The position numbers and the translations under genes are program-made. A stretch of DNA of 64,000 bases, from positions 1 through 64,000 of the forward strand of contig JAZSLJ010000027.1 of the NCBI GenBank assembly GCA_045535305.1. The letters are read 5' to 3'. Origin of the DNA: UBA1081 sp045535305. GTDB taxonomy: Bacteria; Bacillota; Clostridia; Oscillospirales; Acutalibacteraceae. Shown here one piece after another: positions 16,401 through 22,918 of the stretch; the first letter of the stretch is position 1, and each line of letters starts with the position of its first letter. The notes under the pieces are model-generated. The model was given only the letters and a program-made list of their open reading frames with translations, had not been told where the DNA came from and did no database searches.

Positions 16401-17070
16401 TGATACTGAATCGGCTGAAGATGAAGCAACCGAAGCCGTAGCAGAGGTTGAAGCCGAAGCAGATGCAGATGATACAGATGATTTTGAGCCTATTTCCGAT
16501 GATGAGGTTTCTATTGAAGAAGTGTTGGAAGAATTTGAAAAGGCTACCGAAGATGTTACAACAGTAAAACCGAGAGTTTCGGCAGATGACAAAAAAGCCG
16601 CTAAAAAGAGAAAAATCGGTTTGATTGCAGTTGTTTCAGGTGTTGTAGCTGTTGCCGCTATTTCCGTAGGTATTATGTATTATGCCGCAAATTCAGACGA
16701 TAACGTAGATAATAACGATGTTGTTAATCAGGGTGGCAGTGAGATTGAAACACCTGCAGTAAGTGAAGAAGATTCTTCTGAAGAACGTACAACCGTTTCA
16801 ACTACTGCATCTCAGACAACAACACAGCCTTCTACTGAATCAACTACAGCTTCTACAACTGAAGGCACTACTGCATCAACAACAGAAGCTCCCACAGGTG
16901 AATATATTGTTCACACTGTAAAATACGGCGATAACTTTTACAGTATTCTTCGTCAGCACGGTATTAAAGATACACGTGAAAATGTAAAGAAATTCTGCGA
17001 CTATAACGGTCTTGCTACATCTGCCAGCCTTTATATCGGTCAGAAACTTAAAGTTCCGCTTGATTATTAA
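13435..17070 (+). CDS. YfhO-family multi-pass membrane protein fused to a C-terminal LysM domain
   Basis: A 1211-residue protein. Residues 1-500 hold about a dozen membrane segments and the YfhO signature region (ILRMDLYHQYAPLLAELYER; PFRFSFAYSF-like near 385). Residues 500-875 are an extracellular domain ending KYTPSGL before a membrane helix at about 880-900, as in YfhO lipid-linked sugar transferases that decorate lipoteichoic acid. An acidic cytoplasmic segment (905-1055), another membrane helix (1061-1083), a Ser/Thr-rich linker (1090-1155) and a LysM module (1160-1211, YGDNFYSILRQHGI..YIGQKLKVP) follow. The TTG start at 13435 follows AAAGGG. The LysM extension is not part of classical YfhO and would anchor the protein to peptidoglycan. 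Confidence 0.85.
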   Translation: MKTKLTEKRGNIFSRNINCFAASIIAAVIMMFAYIVWSFFPVGENIILRMDLYHQYAPLLAELYERIFGGDSFLYSFTSGLGSSFLGNYFNYLSSPTALIIMILGHYNIPEAVAGVVLVKAAASAYTFTYFLGKITKKSDLSTASFGLLYAFCGYFVAYYWNIMWLDAVVVFPIVMLGIWYIINENKSLTYVLSLAYVMMTNYYMAYMTCLLSVIFFLYFYFSSRTLGDKINKDIILKDKYKKSFKTKFLNSTFLMRGVNFAASSVLAAMLAAFALLPVFFILQNSSATSSNFPTSFSSYFSIFDFFANHLAGVVPTIRSSGDAVYPNIYCGILTLVLVPLFMFSNRFTHREKIATATVAAVFFLSFNINYLNFIWHGFHFPNDLPYRFSFAYSFFLLYVAYRVLINIDKIAAKSILTSAAGVAGFAVIVEKVGSANVDLKVVWTSVIFAIVYAVVLIFVKNPKYVKSSILLLLITSVCAEILIADTPNYKITQTKSAYTSSYEDTEAAIDIIEEKEGENTFYRMELVTLLTRMDNSWFYYPGVSAFTSMAYEYVAGLQDQLGLYGNKINSYTYNMQTGLYNSMMSIKYVVDNSSYVATDNYNPDFEGDFLYTQIGEHDNMTVYMNNYWLPVAFAIDEFADIDWDYENENPFAVQNDFYYLASGVEDILEPLSGTIDLFTNIDDVSDENINYGQFSVYKTDTNASSNEMSYVYEVTEGQNVYVYFDGSSKVESVLVSSNGFTYNQTVSGKPYVLNVGYVEAGESVHVSYSLKDNESSANITQYVYGLKKDKMDAAYNSILARGTLNVTENNEDYIKGTVKLASGKMLYTSIPYDKGWSVYVDGVEVNDESIVKIGDALIGVKMDAGEHTVEFKYTPSGLVAGVVITAIGIVILVILIILKKKERFVFSESFKKDILTLGMWRDKGAEAEIIEAKELEKARMEQMLAEAENDEMINTDADESWFEALAEAERFVKKSVEESSLPVEDVTADTESAEDEATEAVAEVEAEADADDTDDFEPISDDEVSIEEVLEEFEKATEDVTTVKPRVSADDKKAAKKRKIGLIAVVSGVVAVAAISVGIMYYAANSDDNVDNNDVVNQGGSEIETPAVSEEDSSEERTTVSTTASQTTTQPSTESTTASTTEGTTASTTEAPTGEYIVHTVKYGDNFYSILRQHGIKDTRENVKKFCDYNGLATSASLYIGQKLKVPLDY

Positions 17071-17074
17071 ATAA

Positions 17075-17100
17075 AAGGGGGCTTTATGCTCCCTTTTTTT
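17075..17100 (+). terminator. Terminator between the YfhO-LysM gene and thiN
   Basis: AAAGGGGGC, TTTAT, GCTCCCTTTTTTT. Its tail lies only about a dozen bases before thiN, so thiN relies on read-through or an unseen promoter. Confidence 0.8.
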
Positions 17101-17112
17101 GAGAGGTAAAAT

Positions 17113-17775
17113 ATGAAAACTTGTTATATCATCAGCGCAGGCGATGCAGATGAAATTCGGATTGAAAAAAATGAAGATGATTATATAATTGCCTGTGATG
17201 GCGGTCTTAAGCATTGTAAACGCAATAATATTTCACCTGATCTCGTTATAGGTGATTTTGATTCATTGGGTTATATTCCCGCAAATGAAAATACACTCGT
17301 ATTGCCTGTTGAAAAGGATGATACAGACACAGCATTTGCCGTAAAATACGCTATGGAGAAAGGATTTAGCCGCTTTGTTATCTTTGGCGGCACAGGCGGT
17401 AAAAGAGCAGACCATACATATGCAAATATTGCTTTACTTGCTTATGTTTCAAAAAATGGCGGTAATGCATATCTTGATTGCGGTGAATATTCAATAACTG
17501 CTATTACAGATTCATGTATTACTTTTAAATCTGGTATGCAAGGTGATGTTTCCGTTTTTTCCTTTGATGAAAAAGCTACAGGAGTTTATGAAAAAGGGTT
17601 AAAATATTCTCTTTATAATGATGTTCTTGAAAATAGTAATCCGATGGGTGTCAGCAACGCATTTATAGGGCAGGAGAGTATTATTGCAGTTAAAAACGGA
17701 ACTCTTATAATTTATTTCAACGGAAAAAATAGTGATACAGCTATTGACAAATTTTCAGATTGTAGTATAATGTAA
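17113..17775 (+). CDS. thiN: Thiamine pyrophosphokinase
   Basis: Transfers pyrophosphate from ATP to thiamine, making the cofactor TPP directly from salvaged thiamine. The 220-residue length fits. Family landmarks are ACDGGLKHC near residue 30, DLVIGDFDSLG near 46, the acidic VEKDDTDTAFAV near 68 and FGGTGGKRADHTYANI near 97, all parts of the nucleotide/thiamine site. GAGGT precedes the ATG. It sits just upstream of a TPP-riboswitch-controlled import operon whose promoter lies inside the 3' end of this gene, a layout consistent with a salvage-based thiamine supply. It is probably not itself under the riboswitch. Confidence 0.93.
   Translation: MKTCYIISAGDADEIRIEKNEDDYIIACDGGLKHCKRNNISPDLVIGDFDSLGYIPANENTLVLPVEKDDTDTAFAVKYAMEKGFSRFVIFGGTGGKRADHTYANIALLAYVSKNGGNAYLDCGEYSITAITDSCITFKSGMQGDVSVFSFDEKATGVYEKGLKYSLYNDVLENSNPMGVSNAFIGQESIIAVKNGTLIIYFNGKNSDTAIDKFSDCSIM
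17744..17771 (+). promoter_or_regulatory. Promoter of the TPP-riboswitch operon, inside thiN
   Basis: TTGACA (17744-17749), 16-bp spacer, TATAAT (17766-17771), overlapping the thiN stop codon region. Confidence 0.8.
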
Positions 17776-17793
17776 CCGAAAACAGAATACTCA

Positions 17794-17880
17794 CCATATA
17801 GGGGTGCTTTAACAGGCTGAGATGCACGCAGGTGCAAACCCTTTAACCTGATACGGATAATGCCGGCGTAGGGAATATAC
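17794..17880 (+). ncRNA. TPP riboswitch (THI element)
   Basis: It shows the conserved THI-box order: GGGGTGC (17801-17807), GGCTGAGATGCA, then ACCCTTTAACCTGAT and the GGATAATGCCGGCGTAGGGAA segment ending near 17875. The two strands of P1/P2 and the pyrimidine-sensor CTGAGA and pyrophosphate-sensor helices are recognisable. A terminator at 17900-17935 follows, so control is by transcription termination: when TPP is bound the downstream import genes are expected to be off. Confidence 0.95.
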
Positions 17881-17899
17881 AGATTGATTTGTCAATTCA

Positions 17900-17935
17900 C
17901 GCACTGCATTGTTTATGTGGTGCGTTTCTTTTTTT
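17900..17935 (+). terminator. Riboswitch expression-platform terminator
   Basis: CGCACTGCAT (17900-17909) pairs along its length with ATGTGGTGCG (17915-17924, two wobble pairs), followed by TTTCTTTTTTT. Confidence 0.85.
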
Positions 17936-17961
17936 AATATTTTTTTAGGAGGCATTTTAAA

Positions 17962-18258
17962 ATGCAGGCAAGTGTAGCAATTCAGGTTCTGCCGGCTACG
18001 CAGGACTCAAATGAGGTAGTCAGAATTGTAGATGAAGTTATTGACTACATCAAAAGTACGGGACTTAACTATTATGTAGGTCCGTTTGAAACAACCATTG
18101 AGGGGGACAGTTACGACCAACTCATGGACATAGTAAAAGAATGTCAGCATGTAGCAATTAAAGCAGGCTGTCCCGCTGTTTCAGCATACATTAAGGTTGC
18201 ATATAAACCCGAAGGCGGTGTTCTTACAATTGACCAGAAGGTTACGAAGCATCACTGA
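17962..18258 (+). CDS. Thiamine-binding protein, MTH1187/YkoF-like
   Basis: A 98-residue protein of the Thiamine_BP (DUF77) family, a ferredoxin-like fold that binds thiamine in dimers or tetramers. The start QASVAIQVLPAT, the region STGLNYYVGPFETTIEG and the CPAVSAYIKVAY stretch match the family. It is the first gene after the TPP riboswitch and overlaps the permease gene, so it likely delivers or senses thiamine/pyrimidine precursor for the ABC importer, as YkoF does in Bacillus. AGGAGG precedes the ATG. Confidence 0.9.
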   Translation: MQASVAIQVLPATQDSNEVVRIVDEVIDYIKSTGLNYYVGPFETTIEGDSYDQLMDIVKECQHVAIKAGCPAVSAYIKVAYKPEGGVLTIDQKVTKHH

Positions 18259-19006
18259 AAAAATTTCACCCATAGCGGCACTTGTGATTATTGTTGCTGT
18301 ATGGGCGGCTGTATGCGGCTTTGAGATTATTCCGTCTTATATGCTGCCTTCACCGCAGTCTGTTGTTAAGGCATTTGTTGAGGATTTTCCTCTTCTTATA
18401 CAGCATTCGGCAACAACTCTTTCAGAAGCAGGTGTCGGCTTGAGTGTGGGAATTATTCTTGCGTTTATTACAGCATCACTTATGGACAGATTTAAAATTT
18501 TTTATAATGCAATCTACCCTTTGCTTATAATTTCGCAGACTATACCCACAGTAGCAATTGCGCCTATTCTTATAATGTGGATGGGTTACGACATGGCACC
18601 CAAAATAGCTCTTATTGTAATAACTACATTCTTTCCCATAACCGTAAGCTTGCTTGACGGCTATGCAAGTGTGGATAAGGATGCTGTTTCCCTTTTAAGG
18701 AGTATGGGCGCAAAAAACAGCAGAATATTTTTCACCGTTAAACTGCCGTCTTCATTAAGCCACTTTTTTGCGGGACTTAAAATTTCCGTGTCCTATGCAG
18801 TTGTAGGTGGTGTTATTGCCGAATGGCTCGGTGGTTTTGAAGGTTTGGGCGTATATATGACAAGAGTGCGCAAGGCATATCAGTTTGACAAAATGTTTGC
18901 TGTTATAATACTTATAATCATAATCAGCTTACTTCTCATGCTTGCAGTTTCTCTTATAAGAAAAGCTGTTATGCCATGGGAACGAAAAGGAGTTAAAAAT
19001 CAATGA
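18230..19006 (+). CDS. thiX: ABC transporter permease, ThiX-type
   Basis: Inner-membrane permease of the SsuC/TauC/ThiX group with about six membrane segments (for example ISPIAALVIIVAVWAAV at the start and KMFAVIILIIIISLLLMLAV near the end). The EAA-loop region LLRSMGAKNSRIFFTVKLPSSL, about two-thirds along, contacts the ATPase. The start is uncertain: TTG at 18197, GTG at 18218 and TTG at 18230 are all in frame inside the thiamine-binding gene; I list 18230. Its stop overlaps the next start (ATGA). Substrate by context: a pyrimidine precursor of thiamine such as HMP or its formylamino derivative. Confidence 0.88.
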   Translation: MTRRLRSITEKISPIAALVIIVAVWAAVCGFEIIPSYMLPSPQSVVKAFVEDFPLLIQHSATTLSEAGVGLSVGIILAFITASLMDRFKIFYNAIYPLLIISQTIPTVAIAPILIMWMGYDMAPKIALIVITTFFPITVSLLDGYASVDKDAVSLLRSMGAKNSRIFFTVKLPSSLSHFFAGLKISVSYAVVGGVIAEWLGGFEGLGVYMTRVRKAYQFDKMFAVIILIIIISLLLMLAVSLIRKAVMPWERKGVKNQ

Positions 19007-20040
19007 GAAAATTTATGGCTTTAATGCTTTCTGCTATAATTCTTTTTACATTTGCAGGCTGCTCTGTAACAAATAACAATAATAATGAAGAATCATCCTC
19101 TGATGATGCAGGTAAATCCTCATCTCTTACGAAAATTACCTTCGCCCTTGATTGGACACCGAACACTAATCACACAGGTCTTTATGTTGCAAAAGAATTA
19201 GGTTATTTTGAAGATGCAGGTCTTGATGTTGAGATAGTTTATCTTGCAGAGAGCAGTTCTACAACACTTTGTGCAACAGGTAAAGCACAGTTTGCCATTG
19301 AAGCACAGGATACAATGGCGGCGGCTCTTGCAAGTGATTCACCTTTGGATATCACAGCCGTAGCCGCAATTCTCCAGCACAATACATCAGGTATTATTTC
19401 AAGAAAAGGTGAGGGGATAGACTCTCCGAAAGGTCTTGCAGGCAAAACATATTCCACATGGGATTCACCGGTTGAACTTGCTATGCTTAAGGCTGTTGTT
19501 GAGGCTGACGGCGGTAATTTTGACGATGTAAAACTCATTCCGAATACAATAACTGATGAACCAGGTGCACTTACTGCAAAGCAAACCGATGCAATATGGG
19601 TTTTCTACGGCTGGAGCTGTATCAATGCAGATGTGCAGGATTTTGAGTATGATTTCTTTTTCTTTAAGGATATTGATCCGGTATTCGATTACTACACACC
19701 CATTATTATCGGCAATAACGAGTATATGGAAAAGAATCCCGAGACAACAAAGGCATTCCTCGCAGCTGTAAAGAAGGGCTATGAGTATGCTGCTCAGAAT
19801 CCCGAAGAATCAGCACAAATTCTCATTGATTCCGATAATACAGGCTCTCTCAAAGGCTCCGAAGAGCTTGTAAAGCAAAGCCAGAAGTGGATTTCAACAC
19901 AGTATATCGCAGATGCTCAAAGTTGGGGCGTTATTGATGCTGACCGCTGGAACGCTTTCTATAACTGGCTTAACAAAAATAATCTTGTAGAAAAGGAACT
20001 TCCCGAAGGAACAGGCTTTACCAATGAGTATCTCAACTGA
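19003..20040 (+). CDS. thiY: ThiY-type substrate-binding lipoprotein
   Basis: A 345-residue periplasmic-binding-fold protein of the NMT1/THI5-like family. The start is a lipoprotein signal (basic RKF, hydrophobic stretch, FAGC lipobox with Cys at about residue 20), then a Ser/Asn/Glu-rich linker. The mature part begins ITFALDWTPNTNHTGLYVAK, the hallmark of pyrimidine-precursor binding proteins, followed by GYFEDAGLDVEIVY. It delivers ligand to ThiX. The gene overlaps thiX by 4 bases and thiZ by 17 bases, so the three are translated together under the TPP riboswitch. Confidence 0.93.
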   Translation: MRKFMALMLSAIILFTFAGCSVTNNNNNEESSSDDAGKSSSLTKITFALDWTPNTNHTGLYVAKELGYFEDAGLDVEIVYLAESSSTTLCATGKAQFAIEAQDTMAAALASDSPLDITAVAAILQHNTSGIISRKGEGIDSPKGLAGKTYSTWDSPVELAMLKAVVEADGGNFDDVKLIPNTITDEPGALTAKQTDAIWVFYGWSCINADVQDFEYDFFFFKDIDPVFDYYTPIIIGNNEYMEKNPETTKAFLAAVKKGYEYAAQNPEESAQILIDSDNTGSLKGSEELVKQSQKWISTQYIADAQSWGVIDADRWNAFYNWLNKNNLVEKELPEGTGFTNEYLN

Positions 20041-20779
20041 AAATAACATTCTCGTTGCCGAAAGTATCAGTAAGTCATTCGATAATAATTTAATAATTAA
20101 CAATATCAATATCCGCCTTAGAAACAGGGAGATTGTATCCTTGTTAGGCCAGAGTGGAGTAGGCAAATCAACACTTTTCAATATACTGTCGGGTATCTAT
20201 CTGCCCGACAGCGGAAAGGTGTATCTCAAAGGCGATGATATTACAGGCAGACCGGGTAAAATCAGCTATATGTTGCAAAAAGATTTACTTTTGCCTTATA
20301 AAACCGTTCTTGATAATACAGCTCTGCCTCTTGTTATAAAGGGCATGAAGAAAAAGGATGCAAGAATAAAGGCATCTTCGCTGTTTGCTGAGTTTGGACT
20401 TGATGGTTGTGAAAAAAAATATCCTTCGCAGCTTTCGGGCGGTATGCGGCAGCGTGCGGCTCTTTTAAGAACATATCTGTCATCGGACGGTATAGCTCTT
20501 CTTGATGAGCCTTTCTCTGCACTTGATACGCTTACCAAGTCTGCAATGCATAAGTGGTATCTTGATATAATGTCAAAAATAGACCTTGCAACGGTTTTTA
20601 TCACTCACGATATCGATGAAGCAATTCTCTTATCGGATAGAGTGTATATAATGACAGGCAAGCCCGGAGAGATTACATCCGAAATTGTTATAAATTGTAA
20701 TAAACCACGCCCGGAGGATTTCAATTTATCCGAAGAGTTTCTTGCATACAAACGAATGATTGTTGAAAAACTTATATAA
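20024..20779 (+). CDS. thiZ: ThiZ-type ABC transporter ATP-binding protein
   Basis: A 251-residue ABC ATPase of the TauB/SsuB/ThiZ group. It has Walker A GQSGVGKST near residue 39, the Q-loop YMLQKDLLLPYK near 82, the signature LSGGMRQRAAL near 137, Walker B IALLDEPFSALD near 157 and the switch histidine in FITHDIDEA near 191. It powers import through ThiX. The start ATG lies inside the 3' end of thiY. The last gene of the riboswitch operon; no convincing terminator separates it from the tRNA-Gln promoter about 40 bases downstream. Confidence 0.93.
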   Translation: MSISTENNILVAESISKSFDNNLIINNINIRLRNREIVSLLGQSGVGKSTLFNILSGIYLPDSGKVYLKGDDITGRPGKISYMLQKDLLLPYKTVLDNTALPLVIKGMKKKDARIKASSLFAEFGLDGCEKKYPSQLSGGMRQRAALLRTYLSSDGIALLDEPFSALDTLTKSAMHKWYLDIMSKIDLATVFITHDIDEAILLSDRVYIMTGKPGEITSEIVINCNKPRPEDFNLSEEFLAYKRMIVEKLI

Positions 20780-20821
20780 ATAAAACATTAAAAATAAATA
20801 ATAAAAAAATTAAAAAAACAC

Positions 20822-20850
20822 TTGACAAATGAGAGCTGTTGGTATATAAT
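20822..20850 (+). promoter_or_regulatory. Consensus promoter of tRNA-Gln
   Basis: TTGACA (20822-20827), 17-bp spacer, TATAAT (20845-20850). Confidence 0.9.
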
Positions 20851-20862
20851 AGCTCTCGTCGT

Positions 20863-20936
20863 AGAGGAATGGTGTAACGGTAGCACAACAGACTCTGACT
20901 CTGTTTGTTGGGGTTCGAATCCCTATTCCTCTGCCA
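20863..20936 (+). tRNA. tRNA-Gln (anticodon CTG)
   Basis: Acceptor AGAGGAA pairs with TTCCTCT, discriminator G, encoded CCA. D-stem GTGT with GCAC; anticodon stem ACAGA with TCTGT around loop CTCTGAC (anticodon CTG); T-stem TGGGG with CCCTA around TTCGAAT. The variable loop is short (four bases). The 3' 17 bases of this gene and its terminator are duplicated at 21110-21195. Confidence 0.95.
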
Positions 20937-21007
20937 AAAAACAGCAAGCACCCAATAGGGTGCTTGTTTTTTTTTGTAAAAATAAAGGAGAGGGATTCGA
21001 ACAAGGA
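20918..21007 (+). repeat. Direct repeat A: tRNA-Gln 3' end, terminator and trailing segment
   Basis: It starts at AATCCCTATTCCTCTGCC in the tRNA T-arm and runs through the terminator to ATTCGAACAAGGA. The same order is found at 21110-21195 with a few substitutions and small gaps. Confidence 0.85.
20945..20975 (+). terminator. Terminator of tRNA-Gln
   Basis: CAAGCACCC (20945-20953), AATA loop, GGGTGCTTG, then nine T. Confidence 0.9.
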
Positions 21008-21109
21008 GGGAGCAAATCTGTGATTTGTTGAAGAAAACAGTCCGGTGGACTGTTTTTGCCGACGTGGGCAACGAGCGAAACGAGGCGACAGCAGCGGCAG
21101 CTGCGGAAA
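21008..21109. other. Spacer between the two tRNA-Gln end repeats
   Basis: About 100 bases, GC-richer than the surroundings, with hairpins GCAAATC-TGT-GATTTGT and AAAACAGTCC-GGT-GGACTGTTTT, then GCAGCGGCAGCTGC. It is open in several frames but has no start site or coding pattern. The gene-free interval 20937-21288 consists of this spacer plus the two repeats and a promoter. Confidence 0.6.
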
Positions 21110-21195
21110 AATCCCTATTCCTCTGCCAAAATAACAAGCACCCAATAGGGTGTTTGTTTTTTTGTGAAAATAAAGGAGAGGGATTCGAACAAGGA
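21110..21195 (+). repeat. Direct repeat B: displaced tRNA-Gln 3' end and terminator
   Basis: An 86-base copy of 20918-21007 with the last part of tRNA-Gln (ATCCCTATTCCTCTGCCA), a terminator CAAGCACCC-AATA-GGGTGTTTG plus T-run, and the same ATTCGAACAAGGA ending. The 5' part of the tRNA is absent, so it is not a functional tRNA. Confidence 0.85.
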
Positions 21196-21232
21196 TTTTT
21201 ATGAGATAAATAATTATATGATTTTGAAAGTA

Positions 21233-21261
21233 TTGACATGCACAAATATTTTGATTAAGAT
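21233..21261 (+). promoter_or_regulatory. Possible promoter of the 21289 surface-protein gene
   Basis: TTGACA (21233-21238), 17-bp spacer, TAAGAT (21256-21261). Confidence 0.55.
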
Positions 21262-21288
21262 ATAACTGTGTTGAATGGAGTGATTTTT

Positions 21289-22899
21289 GTGTCAAATTCG
21301 GAATCAGAAAAAAATATTATTGTTGAAAATTCAGAAAACGAAACTGAAATAAGCGATGTTGTTGATGTTGAGATTACATCAAATACTCAATCACGTAAGA
21401 TTAAGAATAATGTTTTGATTGTAATAATATCTGTGATTGCTGTTGTTGCAATAATTATTAGCATTAGTTTGTCAATTATATTATTCGGTAAGAAAAATGA
21501 TGCTGACAAACCGATTGATGATAATGTTATTACAAATGATATTACAATCGCAGATGCTGATAAGATTGTTACTGATGACAATAGTGAAGATTCGAACAAG
21601 AAACCGGACGATATAAATAATAAACTTGATACTCCTCTTGTGTATGATTATGAATATGTATTGAGTAGTCTAAATAAATTTTTGTTATCCAATAATTTGC
21701 ATGGATGTGAAATAAAACATTCAAGAAAACCGGGAAAGAATCCCGGAGAATACTATTGGATTGCAACAGTATGTGATTCTATTGTGTATCTTATATATGA
21801 GAGAAATGGTGAGATTGTACATGTTTATCTTACCCATGTTCTTTATAATAGTAATTATGGTTATTTATACAAAACAACAGAACAACTCAGCAGTGCAATA
21901 TCTTTTATTATAAAAGCTGCTCTTTGTTTTTTACCTGAAGAACAGCAATCCTTGTTGACTTATAAAATGTCAGAAAATCTTTATTATGACAATACGAATA
22001 TAACCGGTGTTGCGTCAGATGGCGAATGGACTTTTACGCATAATCAAAATTCTTATATGGTAACAATATCATTAGAAAAGAATTCCAGTGTTTCAATTAA
22101 TAACGGATCTTCTGATACGCTTGATTCTATAATAAATGATTCAGGTGTAAAAGATACTGTCGGAACTGATTCTGTCATACAAGATTCAAAAAATCCGAAT
22201 GCCCACGTTCATTCTTATGTTGAACAAAAGGGAAAGTCTGCTACTTGTACAGAAAACGGATATTTAACATACTATGAATGTGAATGCGGATACTCAAATT
22301 TCTGTGAAATTCCCCCTCTCGGACACAATTATGCCTTTGTTGACAGTAAGGAAGCCACTTGTACGGAAGACGGATACAAAGAATATAAGTGTACTGCCTG
22401 TTCTGATTTTTACAGGGAATATGCAACCGCAATCGGACACAATTATGTTGATGCAACTTGTACTACTCCCAAGACCTGTAAAACCTGTGGCAACACAATT
22501 GGTAATGTATTACCTCATAATATGTTCCATACAAGATGTCGTAATTGCGACTATGTGGATTTTTCAGGTTATACACTTGTTTCTGATACGTTTCAAAGTA
22601 GCAGTTGGTATTATACCGGTGGAGCAAATACAGTATATCTTGATGATGGAGAAGCTTCGATAATAATAGACAGTAACGGTAAATGCAAGGTTGTTTTTGC
22701 TGATTACAGCTATACTTTTACTTTGGTACAGTCTGGCTATGAAGGAGCTTATGATAAACTTATATTTGATTGCTATCAGAATGGGAAAAAAATTGAGAAT
22801 ACTACAGTAAGTTTTTATTTCTCGCAAAACCGTTGTGATTTCTTTTCGTATAGAGGTGCAATTGGATTTTCACAGGTTGTATTAAATTTTGATATGTAA
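21289..22899 (+). CDS. Membrane-anchored surface protein with cysteine/histidine repeat modules
   Basis: About 536 residues. A short cytoplasmic part rich in Glu/Ser is followed by one membrane segment (about 42-66), an Asp/Asn-rich linker, a folded domain (about 115-290), then repeated cysteine-bearing modules (about 305-415) of the kind ATCTENGYLTYYECECGY and ATCTEDGYKEYKCTACSD, each ending PLGHNY or AIGHNY. Such modules are frequent in cell-surface proteins of gut Firmicutes and are probably metal- or disulfide-stabilised. The C-terminal 110 residues look like a beta domain. The GTG at 21289 follows GGAG with 9 bases between and is preferred over the GTG at 21268. It lies right after the tRNA-Gln duplication. 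Function unknown. Confidence 0.7.
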   Translation: MSNSESEKNIIVENSENETEISDVVDVEITSNTQSRKIKNNVLIVIISVIAVVAIIISISLSIILFGKKNDADKPIDDNVITNDITIADADKIVTDDNSEDSNKKPDDINNKLDTPLVYDYEYVLSSLNKFLLSNNLHGCEIKHSRKPGKNPGEYYWIATVCDSIVYLIYERNGEIVHVYLTHVLYNSNYGYLYKTTEQLSSAISFIIKAALCFLPEEQQSLLTYKMSENLYYDNTNITGVASDGEWTFTHNQNSYMVTISLEKNSSVSINNGSSDTLDSIINDSGVKDTVGTDSVIQDSKNPNAHVHSYVEQKGKSATCTENGYLTYYECECGYSNFCEIPPLGHNYAFVDSKEATCTEDGYKEYKCTACSDFYREYATAIGHNYVDATCTTPKTCKTCGNTIGNVLPHNMFHTRCRNCDYVDFSGYTLVSDTFQSSSWYYTGGANTVYLDDGEASIIIDSNGKCKVVFADYSYTFTLVQSGYEGAYDKLIFDCYQNGKKIENTTVSFYFSQNRCDFFSYRGAIGFSQVVLNFDM

Positions 22900-22918
22900 T
22901 CAAAAAAGGAGATCCTAT

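Noticed and set aside
15930..16592. 220-codon minus-strand frame rich in Ser/Ala
   Set aside because: Shadow of the acidic segment of the YfhO-LysM gene; no start site.
20772..21295. Two long minus-strand frames across the tRNA-Gln region
   Set aside because: They run antisense through a tRNA gene, two terminators and a direct repeat; coding is an artefact of the repeat.
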